DNA from: Photorhabdus noenieputensis
GTDB taxonomy: Bacteria > Pseudomonadota > Gammaproteobacteria > Enterobacterales > Enterobacteriaceae
NCBI RefSeq assembly: GCF_018448935.1
Contig: NZ_RCWC01000006.1
Span: 106,777-170,776, forward strand
Reading direction: 5' to 3'
DNA: 64,000 nucleotides
Shown: positions 29,897 through 42,307 of the stretch, piece by piece
How positions within the stretch are numbered: the first letter of the stretch is position 1
Layout of the letters: each line of letters starts with the position of its first letter
Position numbers and translations under genes: made by a program
The notes under the pieces: model-generated
The model's input: only the letters and a program-made list of their open reading frames with translations
What the model was told of the DNA's origin: nothing
The model's database searches: none

Positions 29897-30874
29897 TTAT
29901 TGAGCGTTGTACAAAATCACTGCCGCAGTTGCCAGCAGGTTAAGTAAGGTCAGCGGCAGACAGACTTTCCAGCCAAATGCCATCACCTGGTCATAACGCG
30001 GACGTGGTAAAGAGGCACGTATCAGGATAAACATCACCATGAAGAATGCCGTTTTCAACGCAAACCAGACAAACGGCGGCAAGAACGGACCATGCCAACC
30101 ACCAAAGAACATTGTCACAATCAGGGCAGAAACCGTGACAATACCGATATATTCACCAACGAAGAACAGACCGAATTTCATACCGGAATATTCAATATGA
30201 TAACCGTCAGCTAGCTCCTGTTCTGCTTCCGGCTGGTCAAATGGATGACGGTGACACACCGCCACACCCGCGATAGCAAAAGTCAAGAAGCCAAAGAACT
30301 GAGGAATGACATTCCACATATGCTCTTGTGCATTGACGATATCCACCATATTGAAGGAATCTGCCTGCGCCACAACGCCCATAAAAGAGAGGCCAATAAA
30401 CACTTCGTAACTCAGTGTCTGCGCGGAAGCACGCATCGCCCCCAGTAATGAGTATTTGTTGTTACTTGACCATCCAGCAAACAGCACCGCATAGACAGCC
30501 AGACCCGCCATCATCATGAAGAACAAAATACCGATGTTCAGATCAGCGGCCATCCAAGTCGGCGTGATCGGCACAATGGCAAATGCCAGCAACAGAGAAA
30601 CGAAACCAATCACCGGTGCTAAGGTAAAGATCATTCTGTCGGCAAACCGGGGTACCCAGTCCTCTTTGAAGAACATTTTGATCATGTCAGCGACGATCTG
30701 TAACGACCCGCCCCAACCTACACGGTTTGGTCCATAACGGTTTTGAAACAGCCCTAACAAACGACGTTCACCAAAGCTCATCAAAGCCCCGCAGATAACC
30801 ACCACTACTAGGATCACCACGGCTTTCAGAACAGCAATCAGCACATCAATAATTTCGGGGGTTAACCAACTCAT
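29897..30874 (-). CDS. nuoH: NADH-quinone oxidoreductase subunit NuoH
   Basis: 325 residues, about eight membrane helices. Forms much of the quinone chamber and joins the peripheral and membrane arms. Typical stretches are [20 protein letters not shown] near 30-50 and [18 protein letters not shown] near 220. Its ATG shares a base with the nuoG stop. Confidence 0.96.
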   Translation of the reverse strand: MSWLTPEIIDVLIAVLKAVVILVVVVICGALMSFGERRLLGLFQNRYGPNRVGWGGSLQIVADMIKMFFKEDWVPRFADRMIFTLAPVIGFVSLLLAFAIVPITPTWMAADLNIGILFFMMMAGLAVYAVLFAGWSSNNKYSLLGAMRASAQTLSYEVFIGLSFMGVVAQADSFNMVDIVNAQEHMWNVIPQFFGFLTFAIAGVAVCHRHPFDQPEAEQELADGYHIEYSGMKFGLFFVGEYIGIVTVSALIVTMFFGGWHGPFLPPFVWFALKTAFFMVMFILIRASLPRPRYDQVMAFGWKVCLPLTLLNLLATAAVILYNAQ

Positions 30875-33597
30875 TATGCAACCTCCCGCAAATTATTCAC
30901 GGAAACACCTGCCAATACCGGAGGGATACCCGGCATTCCCATTGGCAAACCGATTTGCCCTTGAGCAAGACTTTCACTCAGACGAACTGCCAGACGCAGT
31001 TGCTGACCAAAACAATCAAACTCCAGAACAGAACCCGCTTTCACACCCAATTGATCCGCATCTTTGCTATTGAGCATCACATAAGGCTCCGGCATACGTT
31101 CCTGAATCACATCGGAACGCTGAGTTAACTCTTCACTACCAAACAAGTGATGGTAAGGAGCCACTGTCCATTGGTTATTTTGTGCAGTAAAGGCTGTCGG
31201 GATCTGATCAAAATAGTTCAAACCACCGTCAGTGGTTTCAATCAGACGCACACCAGGATCGCCAAAGCGCAGATGACCACCTACCTCTGCCTGGAATTTG
31301 TTCCAAGCCTGTGGTGAGTTCCAGCCCGGTGCCCATGCAAATGGCACCTGCTGACGATAGGCATTAGGGCTATTGTTACCTTCCATTGAGAAAGCAAATG
31401 GCGAATCGACATCCTGCGGCTGACGTTGCTCATGTACGCTGAGATTCGCCAGCATAGCAGTACGACCACTGTAACGATGCGGTGAACGTGCCAGTTTCTG
31501 ACCGCGGATACGGAATGTAGAATCAGGCGCTGCATCAACAATGCCTTTAAGCTGTGGCATTGTTTCAACACAGGCATCAATAACATGGTCAAGCTGCGTC
31601 CAATCTAAATGGCGTTCAGTATAAGTTGTATGCAAGGAGTGCAACCAACGCCAACTCTCCAGCATTACCACCGATTTGTCGTAGAAAGAAGGTTCGAAAA
31701 CTTGGAAATAGCGCTGCGCCCGGCCTTCCTGATTTACCAGCGTACCGTCACTTTCTGCAAAGCTAGAAGCTGGAAGAATCAAATGAGCTTTATCCATGAT
31801 GGCCGTGCGTTGATGATCAACTACAACCAAGTTTTTCAGCTTGTTCAGTGCATCATCTACCTTATCTGCTGCGGCATGCCGATAGAGATCATTTTCCATC
31901 ACGATAGCCGTATCAGATTCACCACTGCTTATCCGTTGCAGCGCAATATCCAGTGGCTGAGCCTCCATCATTGCCAATCCAATACTATTTGCATAGATTG
32001 CAACAAACGACAAACCGACATCTGAACCTCGGTCTTTCAGTGCCCAAGCAACATTAGCCGCAGCTTGAATAATCGCATCACTGCCGACGTTACTGCCGCT
32101 AATAATCAGCGGTTTCTTCGCGCCAATCAGTGCTTGCGCAACCATTTCCACTTTAGCTTTCAGTTCGTCAGGCAAATTCTCGACTGCCGGCGCAGTGTTA
32201 TCCAATGCATGAGCGATGGCAAAACCAAAACGCGCCTGATCATCAACCGGTGCACGATAATTCCATGCGGCGATATCATCCAGACGAGTATCATCCACAT
32301 TGGTCACAAACAGGGGATATTTCGCACGCTGACCAATATTCATCACCGCGGCAATTTGCCAATCAGCAACTTTCTGGGCAGCCGCCATTTCGCGGGCTTT
32401 GCCTTTCACAGCTTGACGAACTGCCAATGCCATCCGAGCGCCGGTTTGCGTTAGATCTTCACCTAAAATCAGTACCGCATCATAGCTTTCAATTTCACGC
32501 AGCGACGGGGTATAAACACCACCCTGTTGCAGAATTTCCAACATCATATCAAGACGTTGTTGTTCAGCCGCAGCAATCCCACTATAGAAGTTTTCCGCGC
32601 CCACCAGTTCACGCAGGGCAAAATTACTTTCCAGACTAGCGCGAGGGGAACCAATACCGATGGCATTTTTCGCCTGACGTAAAATATCCGCCCCACCCTG
32701 CATGGCCTGTTCAGCGTTAAGCGCGATCCAGTGATCGCCACGCAGTTGTTGTGGCTGACGAGGGCGATCTTTACGGTTGACATAACCGTAACCGAAACGA
32801 CCGCGGTCACACATAAAATAGTGGTTTACCGTCCCGTTATAACGGTTCTCGATACGGCGTAATTCACCATAACGCTCTCCTGGGCTGGTGTTGCAACCAA
32901 TGCTGCACTGTTGGCAAATACTTGGCGCAAACTGCATATCCCATTTGCGGTTATAACGTTCAGAGTGGGTTTTATCAGTAAATACCCCGGTTGGACAGAT
33001 TTCTACCAAGTTACCGGAGAACTCACTTTCCAGCGTTCCGCTTTCAGGGCGACCAAAATAGATATTATCGTGAGCGCCATAGACACCAAAATCAGTGCCG
33101 TCGGCGTAATCTTTGTAGTAACGCACACAACGATAACAGGCAATACAGCGGTTCATTTCATGAGAAATAAACGGCCCCAATTCCTGATTGTTATGAGTAC
33201 GCTTAGTGAAACGGTATTTACGGAATGTATGACCGGTCATCACGGTCATATCCTGTAAGTGGCAGTTGCCCCCTTCTTCACACACCGGGCAATCGTGCGG
33301 ATGGTTAGTCATCAACCACTCAACCACACTCTCACGGAACTTTTTAGCCTCTTCATCATCAATCGAGATGAAAGTGCCATCCGCTGCCGGAGTCATACAG
33401 GACATTATCAGACGACCGCGCGTATCATCCGCGTTTTGATATTGCTTCACCGCACACTGGCGGCAAGCGCCAACGCTTCCAAGCGCTGGATGCCAGCAAA
33501 AATAAGGAATATCCAACCCCAAAGAGAGGCAGGCTTGTAACAGGTTATCAGCCCCGTCTACATCATATTTTTTGCCGTCTACATGTATCGTAGCCAT
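30874..33597 (-). CDS. nuoG: NADH-quinone oxidoreductase subunit NuoG
   Basis: 907 residues from the ATG at 33597 ([18 protein letters not shown]), which matches the usual NuoG start; the frame is open 12 codons further. The N-terminal [2Fe-2S] N1b site is [16 protein letters not shown], the His-Cys N5 site is [13 protein letters not shown]4 is [11 protein letters not shown] and the enteric extra cluster N7 is CQQCSIGC near 230. The molybdopterin-oxidoreductase-like C-terminal domain has no cofactor in this family. Confidence 0.95.
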   Translation of the reverse strand: MATIHVDGKKYDVDGADNLLQACLSLGLDIPYFCWHPALGSVGACRQCAVKQYQNADDTRGRLIMSCMTPAADGTFISIDDEEAKKFRESVVEWLMTNHPHDCPVCEEGGNCHLQDMTVMTGHTFRKYRFTKRTHNNQELGPFISHEMNRCIACYRCVRYYKDYADGTDFGVYGAHDNIYFGRPESGTLESEFSGNLVEICPTGVFTDKTHSERYNRKWDMQFAPSICQQCSIGCNTSPGERYGELRRIENRYNGTVNHYFMCDRGRFGYGYVNRKDRPRQPQQLRGDHWIALNAEQAMQGGADILRQAKNAIGIGSPRASLESNFALRELVGAENFYSGIAAAEQQRLDMMLEILQQGGVYTPSLREIESYDAVLILGEDLTQTGARMALAVRQAVKGKAREMAAAQKVADWQIAAVMNIGQRAKYPLFVTNVDDTRLDDIAAWNYRAPVDDQARFGFAIAHALDNTAPAVENLPDELKAKVEMVAQALIGAKKPLIISGSNVGSDAIIQAAANVAWALKDRGSDVGLSFVAIYANSIGLAMMEAQPLDIALQRISSGESDTAIVMENDLYRHAAADKVDDALNKLKNLVVVDHQRTAIMDKAHLILPASSFAESDGTLVNQEGRAQRYFQVFEPSFYDKSVVMLESWRWLHSLHTTYTERHLDWTQLDHVIDACVETMPQLKGIVDAAPDSTFRIRGQKLARSPHRYSGRTAMLANLSVHEQRQPQDVDSPFAFSMEGNNSPNAYRQQVPFAWAPGWNSPQAWNKFQAEVGGHLRFGDPGVRLIETTDGGLNYFDQIPTAFTAQNNQWTVAPYHHLFGSEELTQRSDVIQERMPEPYVMLNSKDADQLGVKAGSVLEFDCFGQQLRLAVRLSESLAQGQIGLPMGMPGIPPVLAGVSVNNLREVA

Positions 33598-33672
33598 AGT
33601 CAGCATGCTTCCAAATGACCTGCTGTTCAGCAAGTGTTAATCAAAAATTCTGCTAATCTCGTGAAGAACCCA

Positions 33673-35037
33673 TTACCAACGCTGTTTCAACAGGTTTGAC
33701 TGGATGCCCGTAATGAAATGGGTATTCCCATAGTCCTTAGTCACAATTCCAGCTTCGAATTCATCACGGAAATATTTGATGGCACTCTGTAGTGGTTCCA
33801 CGGCCCCTGGTGCGTGAGCACAGAATGTATTACCTGGCCCAAGGAAGCGACAGAGCTGTTCCAACGTTTCAATATCCCCCGGTTGCCCTTCCCCACGCTC
33901 TATTGCACGCAGGATTTTCACGCTCCACGGCAACCCGTCACGACATGGCGTACACCAGCCGCAAGATTCACGGGAAAAGAACTCTTCAAGATTACGGGTT
34001 AAAGAAACCATGTTAATTTCATGGTCAACCGCCATTGCCAAGGCAGTGCCCAAGCGGCTGCCCGCTTTAGCGATATTTTCGAAATCCATTGGCAGATCCA
34101 AATGTTCAGCGGTCAGAAAGTCAGTCCCTGCCCCACCTGGCTGCCATGCTTTGAATTTCAAGCCGTCACGCATACCGCCGGCATAATCTTCAAGAATTTC
34201 ACGGGCAGTCGTACCAAATGGCAACTCCCACAAGCCCGGATTTTTCACCCGGCCGGAGAACCCCATCAGTTTGGTACCGGCATCTTTACTCTTGCCCGCA
34301 CTTAGACCGATATACCACTCTTTACCGTATTCGAGAATTGAAGGAACGTTGCACAAGGTTTCAACGTTGTTGACGCAAGTAGGCTTACCCCATGCGCCGG
34401 AAGTGGCTGGAAATGGCGGTTTTGAACGAGGATTAGCTCGGCGACCTTCCAGTGAGTTAATCAGCGCGGTTTCTTCACCGCAGATATAACGCCCTGCGCC
34501 GGTATGAACAAACAACTCAAAATCAAAGCCGCTGCCCATAATGTTTTTACCCAACAAACCCGCGGCCTTAGCTTCTTCGATGGCTTTACGCAGATGCACG
34601 GCCGCTTCCACATATTCACCACGCAGGAAGATATAGCCACGATAAGCTTTCAAGGCAAAGGCACTGATCAACATCCCTTCCACCAGCAAGTGAGGAAGTT
34701 GCTCCATCAGCAAGCGATCTTTGTAAGTACCCGGCTCCATTTCATCTGCATTACATAGCAGATAACGGATATTCATGCTTTCATCTTTTGGCATCAGGCT
34801 CCACTTCAAACCAGTAGAGAAACCTGCACCGCCACGGCCTTTCAGCCCAGCGTCTTTTACCAGAGAAACCACTTCATCTGGGGACATGCTTTTCAGTGCT
34901 TTTTCAGCACCACGATAACCACTTTTGCTACGGTACTCATCCAACCATACCGGTTGTTTATCATCCCGTAAACGCCAGGTAAGAGGATGGTTTTCCTCAG
35001 TACGAATAATTTCTTTTATTCCTGAATATGCTGTCAT
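33673..35037 (-). CDS. nuoF: NADH-quinone oxidoreductase subunit NuoF
   Basis: 454 residues. Carries FMN and the NADH site ([13 protein letters not shown] near 66, [13 protein letters not shown] near 185) and cluster N3 ([11 protein letters not shown] near 355 plus a later Cys). It takes electrons from NADH. The ATG overlaps the end of nuoE by 4 bp. 75 bp separate it from nuoG. Confidence 0.97.
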   Translation of the reverse strand: MTAYSGIKEIIRTEENHPLTWRLRDDKQPVWLDEYRSKSGYRGAEKALKSMSPDEVVSLVKDAGLKGRGGAGFSTGLKWSLMPKDESMNIRYLLCNADEMEPGTYKDRLLMEQLPHLLVEGMLISAFALKAYRGYIFLRGEYVEAAVHLRKAIEEAKAAGLLGKNIMGSGFDFELFVHTGAGRYICGEETALINSLEGRRANPRSKPPFPATSGAWGKPTCVNNVETLCNVPSILEYGKEWYIGLSAGKSKDAGTKLMGFSGRVKNPGLWELPFGTTAREILEDYAGGMRDGLKFKAWQPGGAGTDFLTAEHLDLPMDFENIAKAGSRLGTALAMAVDHEINMVSLTRNLEEFFSRESCGWCTPCRDGLPWSVKILRAIERGEGQPGDIETLEQLCRFLGPGNTFCAHAPGAVEPLQSAIKYFRDEFEAGIVTKDYGNTHFITGIQSNLLKQRW

Positions 35038-35582
35038 GGATACTGCTCCAGTAACTTTTCAATCTCTTCAGGTCTGACAGAACTGTGCGTATCGTCATCG
35101 ATCATCATGGTCGGGCCTTTGTCACAGTTACCCAGACAACAGGTTGGCAACAGCGTAAAACGCCCATCTTTCGTTGTCTGCCCCGGACAGATATTCAGAT
35201 GTTTTTCAATCGCAGCCTGGACATCCTGATAACCGGTAATATGACAAACCACACTGTCACAATAACGAATAATATGGCGGCCCACAGGTTGACGATAAAT
35301 CTGGCTGTAAAATGTTGCCACACCTTCCACATCACTAGCGGGAATACCAAGCACATCAGCAATCGCGTAAATAGCACCATCCGGTACCCAACCACGATGT
35401 TTCTGTACAATTTTCAATGCTTCTATCGAAGCGGCGCGCGGATCTTCGTAGTGGTGTTTTTCGTGCTCAATAGCATCGTGCTCTTCAGTGCTCAGCACAA
35501 AATCTGCTTTTGCCTGAGACTCTGTTACGTTAACCACATCAAGGCGCGCTTGTTGAGCACTCGCGTTAATTTCACTTTGCAT
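35034..35582 (-). CDS. nuoE: NADH-quinone oxidoreductase subunit NuoE
   Basis: 182 residues, thioredoxin-like. Cluster N1a ligands are in [11 protein letters not shown] and [14 protein letters not shown] slightly longer N-terminus than the E. coli subunit. It starts 2 bp after nuoCD ends and overlaps nuoF. Confidence 0.95.
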   Translation of the reverse strand: MQSEINASAQQARLDVVNVTESQAKADFVLSTEEHDAIEHEKHHYEDPRAASIEALKIVQKHRGWVPDGAIYAIADVLGIPASDVEGVATFYSQIYRQPVGRHIIRYCDSVVCHITGYQDVQAAIEKHLNICPGQTTKDGRFTLLPTCCLGNCDKGPTMMIDDDTHSSVRPEEIEKLLEQYP

Positions 35583-35584
35583 AG

Positions 35585-37384
35585 TTAGCGATCCACATCA
35601 GACATAACAAAATCGATACTGCCCAGATACACGATCAGGTCAGAAACTAAGCTACCGCGGATTACCGATGGGATCTGCTGCAAATGCGGATAACTCGGTG
35701 TACGGACACGGGTACGGTAACTCACAGTACTGCCGTCACTGGTGAGGTAATAGCTGTTGATGCCTTTGGTGGCCTCAATCATTTGGAAAGATTCATTTGC
35801 CGGCATTACTGGTCCCCATGACACTTGCAAAAAGTGGTTAATCATAGTCTCAATATGCTGCAAAGTACGCTCTTTGGGTGGTGGCGTCGTCAGTGGATGA
35901 TCGGCTTTGAAGGGGCCTTCTGGCATATTATCCAGACACTGTTTCAAGATTCGCAAGCTCTGACGCACTTCCTCCACTTTCAACATCACACGGTCATAAC
36001 AGTCGCCGTTATTACCAATCGGCACGTCGAAATCGAAATTTTCATAGCCGGAGTATGGACGCCATTTACGCACATCAAACGCGATACCCGTCGCCCGCAA
36101 CCCAGCGCCAGTGGTGCCCCATTCAAGGGCTTGTTTGGAATTATACGCGGCAACCCCAATAGAACGGCCTTTCAGGATGCTGTTTTTCAGCGCTGCTTTC
36201 ACATAGGAATCAAGGCGTTTAGGCATCCAGTTCAGGAAATCGCGCAATAATCTATCCCAACCACGCGGCAAGTCATGAGCAACACCGCCAATGCGGAACC
36301 ACGCCGGGTGCATACGGAAACCGGTAATCGCCTCCACCAGATCATACACTTTCTGGCGGTCAGTAAAGGCGAAGAATACCGGTGTCATCCCGCCAACGTC
36401 CTGAATGAAGGTCGAGATGTAGAGTAGGTGGCTGTTAATGCGGAACAATTCCGACAACATGACGCGAATGGTTTTTACCCGGTCAGGCACTTCAATTCCC
36501 GCCAGTTTCTCCACCGCCAGCACATAAGGCATCTCGTTAACACAACCGCCTAAGTATTCAATACGGTCTGTATAGGGAATATAACTGTGCCAAGATTGTC
36601 GCTCTCCCATCTTCTCCGCGCCACGATGGTGATAACCAATATCCGGGACACAATCGACAATCTCTTCACCATCCAGTTGCAGGATGATACGGAACGCACC
36701 ATGAGAAGAGGGATGGTTAGGACCAAGGTTAAGGAACATAAAGTCCTCATTCTCGGTACCCCGTTTCATTCCCCACTCTTCTGGTTTGAAAGTCAGCGCT
36801 TCCATTTCCAGATCTTCTTTCTGTCTGGTCAGTTCAAAAGGATCAAATTCCGTCGCACGAGCGGGATAATCCTTACGCAGCGGATGCCCTTCCCAAGTCG
36901 GCGGCAACATAATACGACGCAGGTTTGGATGGCCGTTAAAGACAACGCCAAACATTTCCCATGTTTCACGTTCATACCAGTTGGCATTTGGAAACAGAGG
37001 AGTTGCAGTCGGGAGATTCAGGTCTTTTTCACTAAGTGCAACCTTCAACATAACATCGCGGTTACGCTCAATAGAAAGCAGGTGATAAAACACAGAAAAA
37101 TCTGCCTCTGGCAGACCCTGGCGGTGAGTACGCTGGCGCTCATCCATGCCATGCAAATCGAACAGCATGACATAAGGTTTAGGCAGTTTCTTCAGGAAAG
37201 TCATTACTTCCAGTAATTGTTCACGCTTCACCCAAACAACGGGTATACCAGTACGGGTTGGCTGAACAGTAAAGGCATCCGGGCCAAAGTGGTTACGCAG
37301 CTCACTCACAACCGGATCATCAAGATGGTCGTGAGTTTGCCACGCAGGCCGGGCGCTTTCTTGCGCTATCTGATCTATCATCAT
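35585..37384 (-). CDS. nuoC: NADH-quinone oxidoreductase fused subunit NuoCD
   Basis: 599 residues. An N-terminal NuoC (30-kDa) domain to about residue 190 is fused to the NuoD (49-kDa) domain, as in E. coli and other enterics. The NuoD part has [22 protein letters not shown], with the quinone-site His, and ends SDVDR. Two adjacent ATG codons begin the gene; either may be used. Forms the quinone-reduction module with NuoB. Confidence 0.96.
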   Translation of the reverse strand: MMIDQIAQESARPAWQTHDHLDDPVVSELRNHFGPDAFTVQPTRTGIPVVWVKREQLLEVMTFLKKLPKPYVMLFDLHGMDERQRTHRQGLPEADFSVFYHLLSIERNRDVMLKVALSEKDLNLPTATPLFPNANWYERETWEMFGVVFNGHPNLRRIMLPPTWEGHPLRKDYPARATEFDPFELTRQKEDLEMEALTFKPEEWGMKRGTENEDFMFLNLGPNHPSSHGAFRIILQLDGEEIVDCVPDIGYHHRGAEKMGERQSWHSYIPYTDRIEYLGGCVNEMPYVLAVEKLAGIEVPDRVKTIRVMLSELFRINSHLLYISTFIQDVGGMTPVFFAFTDRQKVYDLVEAITGFRMHPAWFRIGGVAHDLPRGWDRLLRDFLNWMPKRLDSYVKAALKNSILKGRSIGVAAYNSKQALEWGTTGAGLRATGIAFDVRKWRPYSGYENFDFDVPIGNNGDCYDRVMLKVEEVRQSLRILKQCLDNMPEGPFKADHPLTTPPPKERTLQHIETMINHFLQVSWGPVMPANESFQMIEATKGINSYYLTSDGSTVSYRTRVRTPSYPHLQQIPSVIRGSLVSDLIVYLGSIDFVMSDVDR

Positions 37385-37502
37385 TTTTCACCACAACGCT
37401 TTGATCAGTGTTCGTTTTGATCAGGATTAGTATCGCAACACATTGCTCTGGTTACATTCATTAGGCTACTTTAGTCACGCCTACTGTCTAACAGACAGAT
37501 TC

Positions 37503-38177
37503 TTAAACTTCGTCTGGCGTACGCAGGTTTTTCACTGCGATACGTTCCCCGTGCTTACGTTCTCTTTCTGACTGCATATTGGCACGGTAAACCCCTTGAT
37601 CTCCCACCACCCAAGACAGTGGACGACGCTCTTTGCCGATCGACTCCTGCAACAACATCAGAGCTTGCATATAAGCTTCAGGACGGGGAGGACAGCCAGG
37701 AATATAAACATCAACAGGGATAAATTTATCGACGCCTTGCACTACGGAGTAAATATCATACATGCCACCAGAGTTGGCGCAGGCTCCCATAGAGATAACC
37801 CACTTCGGCTCCAGCATCTGGTCATACAGGCGCTGAATAACCGGTGCCATTTTGGTAAAACACGTTCCAGCGACCACCATAAAATCCGCCTGGCGGGGTG
37901 ATGCACGTAAAACTTCAGCGCCAAAACGAGCGACATCATGAACAGCGGTAAATGATGTGGCCATTTCCACATAACAGCAGGAAAGACCAAAGTTGTAGGG
38001 CCAAAGGGAGTTTTTACGTCCCCAGTTCACCATATCATGCAGAGCATGCTCCAATTTGCCCATGTAAACACTACGGTGGACATGCTGCTCCAGTGGGTCT
38101 GCGACAATTTCCTGTTTTTGCAGGGGATAACGGTCATTCTCACCGTTCGGATCTATGCGGGTGAGCGTATAATCCAT
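37503..38177 (-). CDS. nuoB: NADH-quinone oxidoreductase subunit NuoB
   Basis: 224 residues. It binds the terminal [4Fe-4S] cluster N2 through the tandem Cys in [10 protein letters not shown], the Cys in [10 protein letters not shown] and the Cys in PGCPPRPEA. Lies 17 bp after nuoA and 118 bp before nuoCD, a longer gap than elsewhere in the operon. Confidence 0.97.
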   Translation of the reverse strand: MDYTLTRIDPNGENDRYPLQKQEIVADPLEQHVHRSVYMGKLEHALHDMVNWGRKNSLWPYNFGLSCCYVEMATSFTAVHDVARFGAEVLRASPRQADFMVVAGTCFTKMAPVIQRLYDQMLEPKWVISMGACANSGGMYDIYSVVQGVDKFIPVDVYIPGCPPRPEAYMQALMLLQESIGKERRPLSWVVGDQGVYRANMQSERERKHGERIAVKNLRTPDEV

Positions 38178-38194
38178 CTTTAAATGCCTCGCTA

Positions 38195-38644
38195 TTACTG
38201 CGGATGACTATTGTTAATGTTAATCACAACACTTGGTTTACTGACCTGGCGGCTTGAACGAGATGGCGTCCAATTTAGCCCCCCAATACGCACCAGATAC
38301 AACAAGCCTGCGAGTAACACCAAAATGAAAATGCTTGCTTCGATAAAGCCTAACCAGCCACTCTCTTTGATAGAAACTGACCATGCATATAAAAACAGCG
38401 CTTCAACATCGAAGATGACAAAGAACATGGCGACCAGATAGAACTTGGCCGACATACGGAGACGAGCACTACCGACAGAATCAATACCGGATTCATAAGG
38501 GACATGTTTTGCCCGGGCTTTTGCTCTCCCGCCCAAGAAAAACGCCCCTAACAGCATCAAAGCACACAGACCGAAAGCACCTAAAAGAAATACCGCGAAT
38601 GCCCAGTGATGGGCAAAGAGTTCAGTGGATGTTGACATACTCAT
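38195..38644 (-). CDS. nuoA: NADH-quinone oxidoreductase subunit NuoA
   Basis: 149 residues, three membrane helices. The conserved loop [44 protein letters not shown] segment (residues 48-86) lines the quinone cavity. First gene of the nuo operon. Confidence 0.96.
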   Translation of the reverse strand: MSMSTSTELFAHHWAFAVFLLGAFGLCALMLLGAFFLGGRAKARAKHVPYESGIDSVGSARLRMSAKFYLVAMFFVIFDVEALFLYAWSVSIKESGWLGFIEASIFILVLLAGLLYLVRIGGLNWTPSRSSRQVSKPSVVININNSHPQ

Positions 38645-39293
38645 TGCTTACTCATCAAAAGTGGTGTCAAAAGTGTCTGCTCTTTTGTCTGGCAGTGTTG
38701 CACCACATCGATTCAAGGGAAGGGGTAACAACCAAATCTGAAACACTGTTAATCAATGATTGATGGAGTGAATCTTCTTGGTTTTTACTCCTCTCAACAA
38801 TATTTTGTCTGTTATGACAAAATTAATCTAACATTTATTTACAAACAACAAACTTAGTCTTAACGGATTGTGCTGCCGCACTGCTAAAACGTGTCAGTCA
38901 ACTGGCATGCGAACAGCGGCGGAAACTAGTCTAACCGATAACTCGCTTTTACTACATCATTATCTCAGGAAAAACCTGCCTTTCCACTGCTACATAGGGA
39001 GTATTTCTTTGATCAAGTACACAATTTGGCAGAAAAAAATTTTACTACTGATGATAATTCATTCAAATCTCAAGAAATTATATTTTTTATCCATTAGCGA
39101 CAAGAAAAGTTCCCGTTCACTACAGAAATTCTTATTTCATCAATTCAGCGAATTATTACTTTGTTAACAATATAACAATTTGTTAACCAAATCAGGGGGG
39201 TGTTAAGAAAAATGCCACCGTATATTTAATGATTACGATAACAACAAAATAAGATGAATTTAGTTGATGATTACTTATAAATATATCTGGGGA
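38645..39293. other. nuo promoter region
   Basis: About 650 bp between nuoA and lrhA, both read leftward. It must hold the nuo promoter(s) and leader. An inverted repeat TTTTGTC / GACAAAA at 38803-38822 could be an operator. I found no gene. Confidence 0.5.
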
Positions 39294-39330
39294 GCTAATA
39301 CCTCCTTCCGTCCATAATGGAGGTATTAGC
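39294..39330 (-). terminator. Strong hairpin downstream of lrhA
   Basis: Perfect 12-bp stem GCTAATACCTCC / GGAGGTATTAGC with a 13-nt loop, 20 bp past the lrhA stop. No U-run follows on the minus strand, so it may act as a 3'-end-protecting stem or a Rho-assisted stop rather than a classical terminator. Confidence 0.6.
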
Positions 39331-39350
39331 AAAGACAAGTGTTTCAGATA

Positions 39351-40280
39351 TTATTCACCAATAATATCGTCATCATCAGGAAGTTCTTCAGAAACACCCG
39401 ATATCGTGTATGGCGTTTTCTTATTCTCTATTGCACTAAAAACCGTCAGAACAGATTCATTTTGTTCATTACTATGTCTATAAAGAGAGAATTGGGTTTC
39501 AGGCAAACGAGGAAGCCCTTCGCTCTCCCCTAAAATACGCAGATCAGCATTTTGCATTTCCAGAGGACGGGCAGTAATACCGACTTCTGCATTCACTGCC
39601 GTGCGAACTGCCGACAGAGAAGCGGCTTCATAAGCAATCCGCCACGATACTCCCACCTCATCCAACGTATCCAACGCCAACTGACGAAACGGGTTGGTTT
39701 CATCCATCACAACCAATGGCACAGGTTCATTTGGTTGTAGCTGGAAATCAGGGGCACAATGCCATAATACCGGTGTTGAGCGCAGAACAGTCCTTGGATG
39801 ATGACTGATCTTCGCAGTTGTGAGCGCCAAATCGATCTCATGGTTATCCAGCATACTTTCAATAAATTGAGTACGCTTTATACGGACATCTATTGCCATC
39901 CGCGGATAAACAGAAGCGATGCGATTCAACAAAAAAGGGAGCAGTGTATCCACCGTATCGTCGGATGCACCGATTCTTAGTTCGCCTTCTGCATCGCTAT
40001 AGGTTAATGATGCGCTGGCATCATCGTTAGCGCGCAGAATTTGTCTTGCATAACCAAGAAGTTGAAGACCATGCTCTGTAAGAAGCTTATTACGGCCGTG
40101 GCGGGCAAACAGCTCTCTGCCTACCAACTGCTCCAAACGTTGCATTTGCTGACTTACAGCCGATTGCGTTCTGCATACTGCTGCTGCCGCTGCTGCAAAA
40201 GTATTTAAATCAGCAACAGCAACAAAAGTTCTTAGCAGATCGAGATCGAGATTCATTATCGGACGATTTGCATTTATCAT
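39351..40280 (-). CDS. lrhA: LysR-type regulator LrhA/HexA
   Basis: 309 residues. The N-terminal winged HTH is LLRTFVAVADLNTFAAAAAAV, CRTQSAVSQQMQRLEQLVG. A LysR substrate-binding domain follows from about residue 95 (LRIGASDDTVDTLLP). The position upstream of nuo and divergent to alaA is that of enteric lrhA. In Photorhabdus and Xenorhabdus the orthologue HexA represses secondary metabolites and symbiosis or virulence factors. The ATG at 40280 or the one eight codons later could start it; neither has a strong ribosome-binding site, which fits reported post-transcriptional control. Confidence 0.9.
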   Translation of the reverse strand: MINANRPIMNLDLDLLRTFVAVADLNTFAAAAAAVCRTQSAVSQQMQRLEQLVGRELFARHGRNKLLTEHGLQLLGYARQILRANDDASASLTYSDAEGELRIGASDDTVDTLLPFLLNRIASVYPRMAIDVRIKRTQFIESMLDNHEIDLALTTAKISHHPRTVLRSTPVLWHCAPDFQLQPNEPVPLVVMDETNPFRQLALDTLDEVGVSWRIAYEAASLSAVRTAVNAEVGITARPLEMQNADLRILGESEGLPRLPETQFSLYRHSNEQNESVLTVFSAIENKKTPYTISGVSEELPDDDDIIGE

Positions 40281-41092
40281 TGTTTATTCATCACTTTTTT
40301 TTGATTTTAATTACTAACTAACCTGGTGTTTTTACGTAAGCACTATCAAATTAAATTAACATCGCTTAGACAGTACTCTACTCTATTAAATAGGGCAAAG
40401 ATTTACTGCTGTTTTTTTACCTATTCAACCCATTGCGGGTTTTATTTTCTCCTCTTCGTTAGCAAAAGTTACTCGGATTCCTAAATAAATTGAGGACAAT
40501 CCCTATTTACAACACCCTATATGTGATTTCTAGTTTGGTTATTTTGTTTTCTGACTCACGTCAAAGAATAACATAAGTTATATCAGAAAAACTAAATATA
40601 AAGTAAAAATCTACAATATCACTAATGTTTAATAATCCTATTCAGATAAATTTACAACTAGTTTCCAGAAATGATCAAAAATATTGTTCGATCTTTCTAA
40701 AATATATAGTTCTGAATTGCCAATTCAAGGCAAATCTTATACATAAGAATAAATTATACAAACACAACAATTTTTATTGGCAAATTGAGCCATGCTCATT
40801 TTCTCCTCATAATGGCGCAACCAAGCCGTTATCACGTTAAAAATACCCCATTTCCACACTAGAAAACACCCGCAATTCAGATTATAAATTTGATCCTGCA
40901 AATAAATTCAGAATTTAACGCTAACATAATTTACATAAAAAGATACTCAAATAACAACTTCCCTACTAAAACAACCATTTTAACCAAATATATCAATGCA
41001 TCTTCAAAACATTCAGCGGGAAGAGTACATTAAATGTTACACACTATGCGCCAGGCGACCCCTTTTTTTGCCAAGATAAGGTAAGACTCTCT
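40281..41092. other. lrhA-alaA divergent regulatory region
   Basis: 812 bp AT-rich spacer with both promoters and probably a long lrhA leader; hexA leaders are known small-RNA (ArcZ) targets in this group. At 40427-40446 a small stem AACCC/GGGTT followed by TTTATTTT reads as a weak plus-strand terminator with no gene before it. No ORF of coding character. Confidence 0.55.
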
Positions 41093-42307
41093 ATGCTAGC
41101 AGTTAAAAAATCCAGCAAATTGGATAATGTTTGTTATGACATCCGCGGCCCCGTACTCAAGGAAGCTAAGCGCCTCGAAGAAGAAGGTAATAAAGTCCTC
41201 AAATTAAATATTGGTAATCCAGCCCCCTTTGGTTTTGAAGCGCCAGATGAAATCTTGGTAGATGTTATCCGTAACTTACCAACCGCGCAGGGTTATTCAG
41301 ATTCGAAAGGTCTGTATTCCGCACGTAAAGCTATCATGCAACATTATCAAGCCCGGAATATGATGGATGTGACCGTTGAAGATATTTATATCGGCAATGG
41401 CGTTTCCGAATTAATCGTTCAAGCAATGCAAGCATTACTGAACACCGGTGATGAAATGCTGGTTCCTGCCCCTGATTATCCTCTCTGGACCGCGGCAGTT
41501 TCACTTTCTAGCGGTAAAGCCGTACATTATATGTGTGATGAAGCGTCAGATTGGTTTCCTGACTTAAACGATATCCGCAACAAAATTACGCCTCGTACAC
41601 GTGGGATCGTGATTATTAACCCTAATAATCCAACGGGTGCTGTATATAGCAAAGAATTGCTATTAGAAGTTGTTGAAATAGCCCGTCAGCACAATTTGAT
41701 TATTTTTGCTGATGAGATTTACGACAAAATCTTATATGACGATGCAGAGCATCATTCAATTGCCGCGCTCGCCCCTGATCTGTTAACAGTAACATTTAAC
41801 GGGCTATCGAAAACATATCGGGTAGCAGGTTTTCGTCAAGGCTGGATGGTATTAAACGGTCCGAAGAAACACGCTAAGAGCTATATTGAAGGTTTGGAGA
41901 TGCTGGCATCAATGCGTTTATGCGCCAATGTGCCAATGCAACACGCTATTCAAACTGCCTTAGGTGGTTACCAAAGTATCAGTGAATTCATTTTACCTGG
42001 TGGTCGTTTGTATGAGCAGCGTAACCGAGCATGGGAATTAATTAATCAAATCCCCGGTGTTTCCTGCGTAAAACCCAAAGGCGCTTTATATATGTTTCCC
42101 AAAATTGATACGAAGCGCTTTAATGTTCACGATGACCAAAAGATGGTGCTTGACCTTTTATTACAAGAGAAGGTTTTGTTAGTGCAAGGAACCGCATTTA
42201 ACTGGCCGGAGCCTGACCATTTTCGCATTGTGACGCTACCAAGACTCGACGAACTGGAGATGGCAATTCAGAAATTCGCTCGATTTATTGGCAAATATCA
42301 TCAGTAA
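41093..42307 (+). CDS. alaA: Alanine transaminase AlaA (formerly YfbQ)
   Basis: 404 residues of the class I/II PLP aminotransferase fold. It makes alanine from pyruvate and glutamate. The PLP Lys is in FNGLSKTYRVAGFRQGW near 240, with NPNNPTGAVYS and FADEIYDKI before it and an Arg-binding FRIVTLPR near the end. AAGGTAAG precedes the ATG. Location beside lrhA is the conserved enteric order. Confidence 0.95.
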   Translation: MLAVKKSSKLDNVCYDIRGPVLKEAKRLEEEGNKVLKLNIGNPAPFGFEAPDEILVDVIRNLPTAQGYSDSKGLYSARKAIMQHYQARNMMDVTVEDIYIGNGVSELIVQAMQALLNTGDEMLVPAPDYPLWTAAVSLSSGKAVHYMCDEASDWFPDLNDIRNKITPRTRGIVIINPNNPTGAVYSKELLLEVVEIARQHNLIIFADEIYDKILYDDAEHHSIAALAPDLLTVTFNGLSKTYRVAGFRQGWMVLNGPKKHAKSYIEGLEMLASMRLCANVPMQHAIQTALGGYQSISEFILPGGRLYEQRNRAWELINQIPGVSCVKPKGALYMFPKIDTKRFNVHDDQKMVLDLLLQEKVLLVQGTAFNWPEPDHFRIVTLPRLDELEMAIQKFARFIGKYHQ

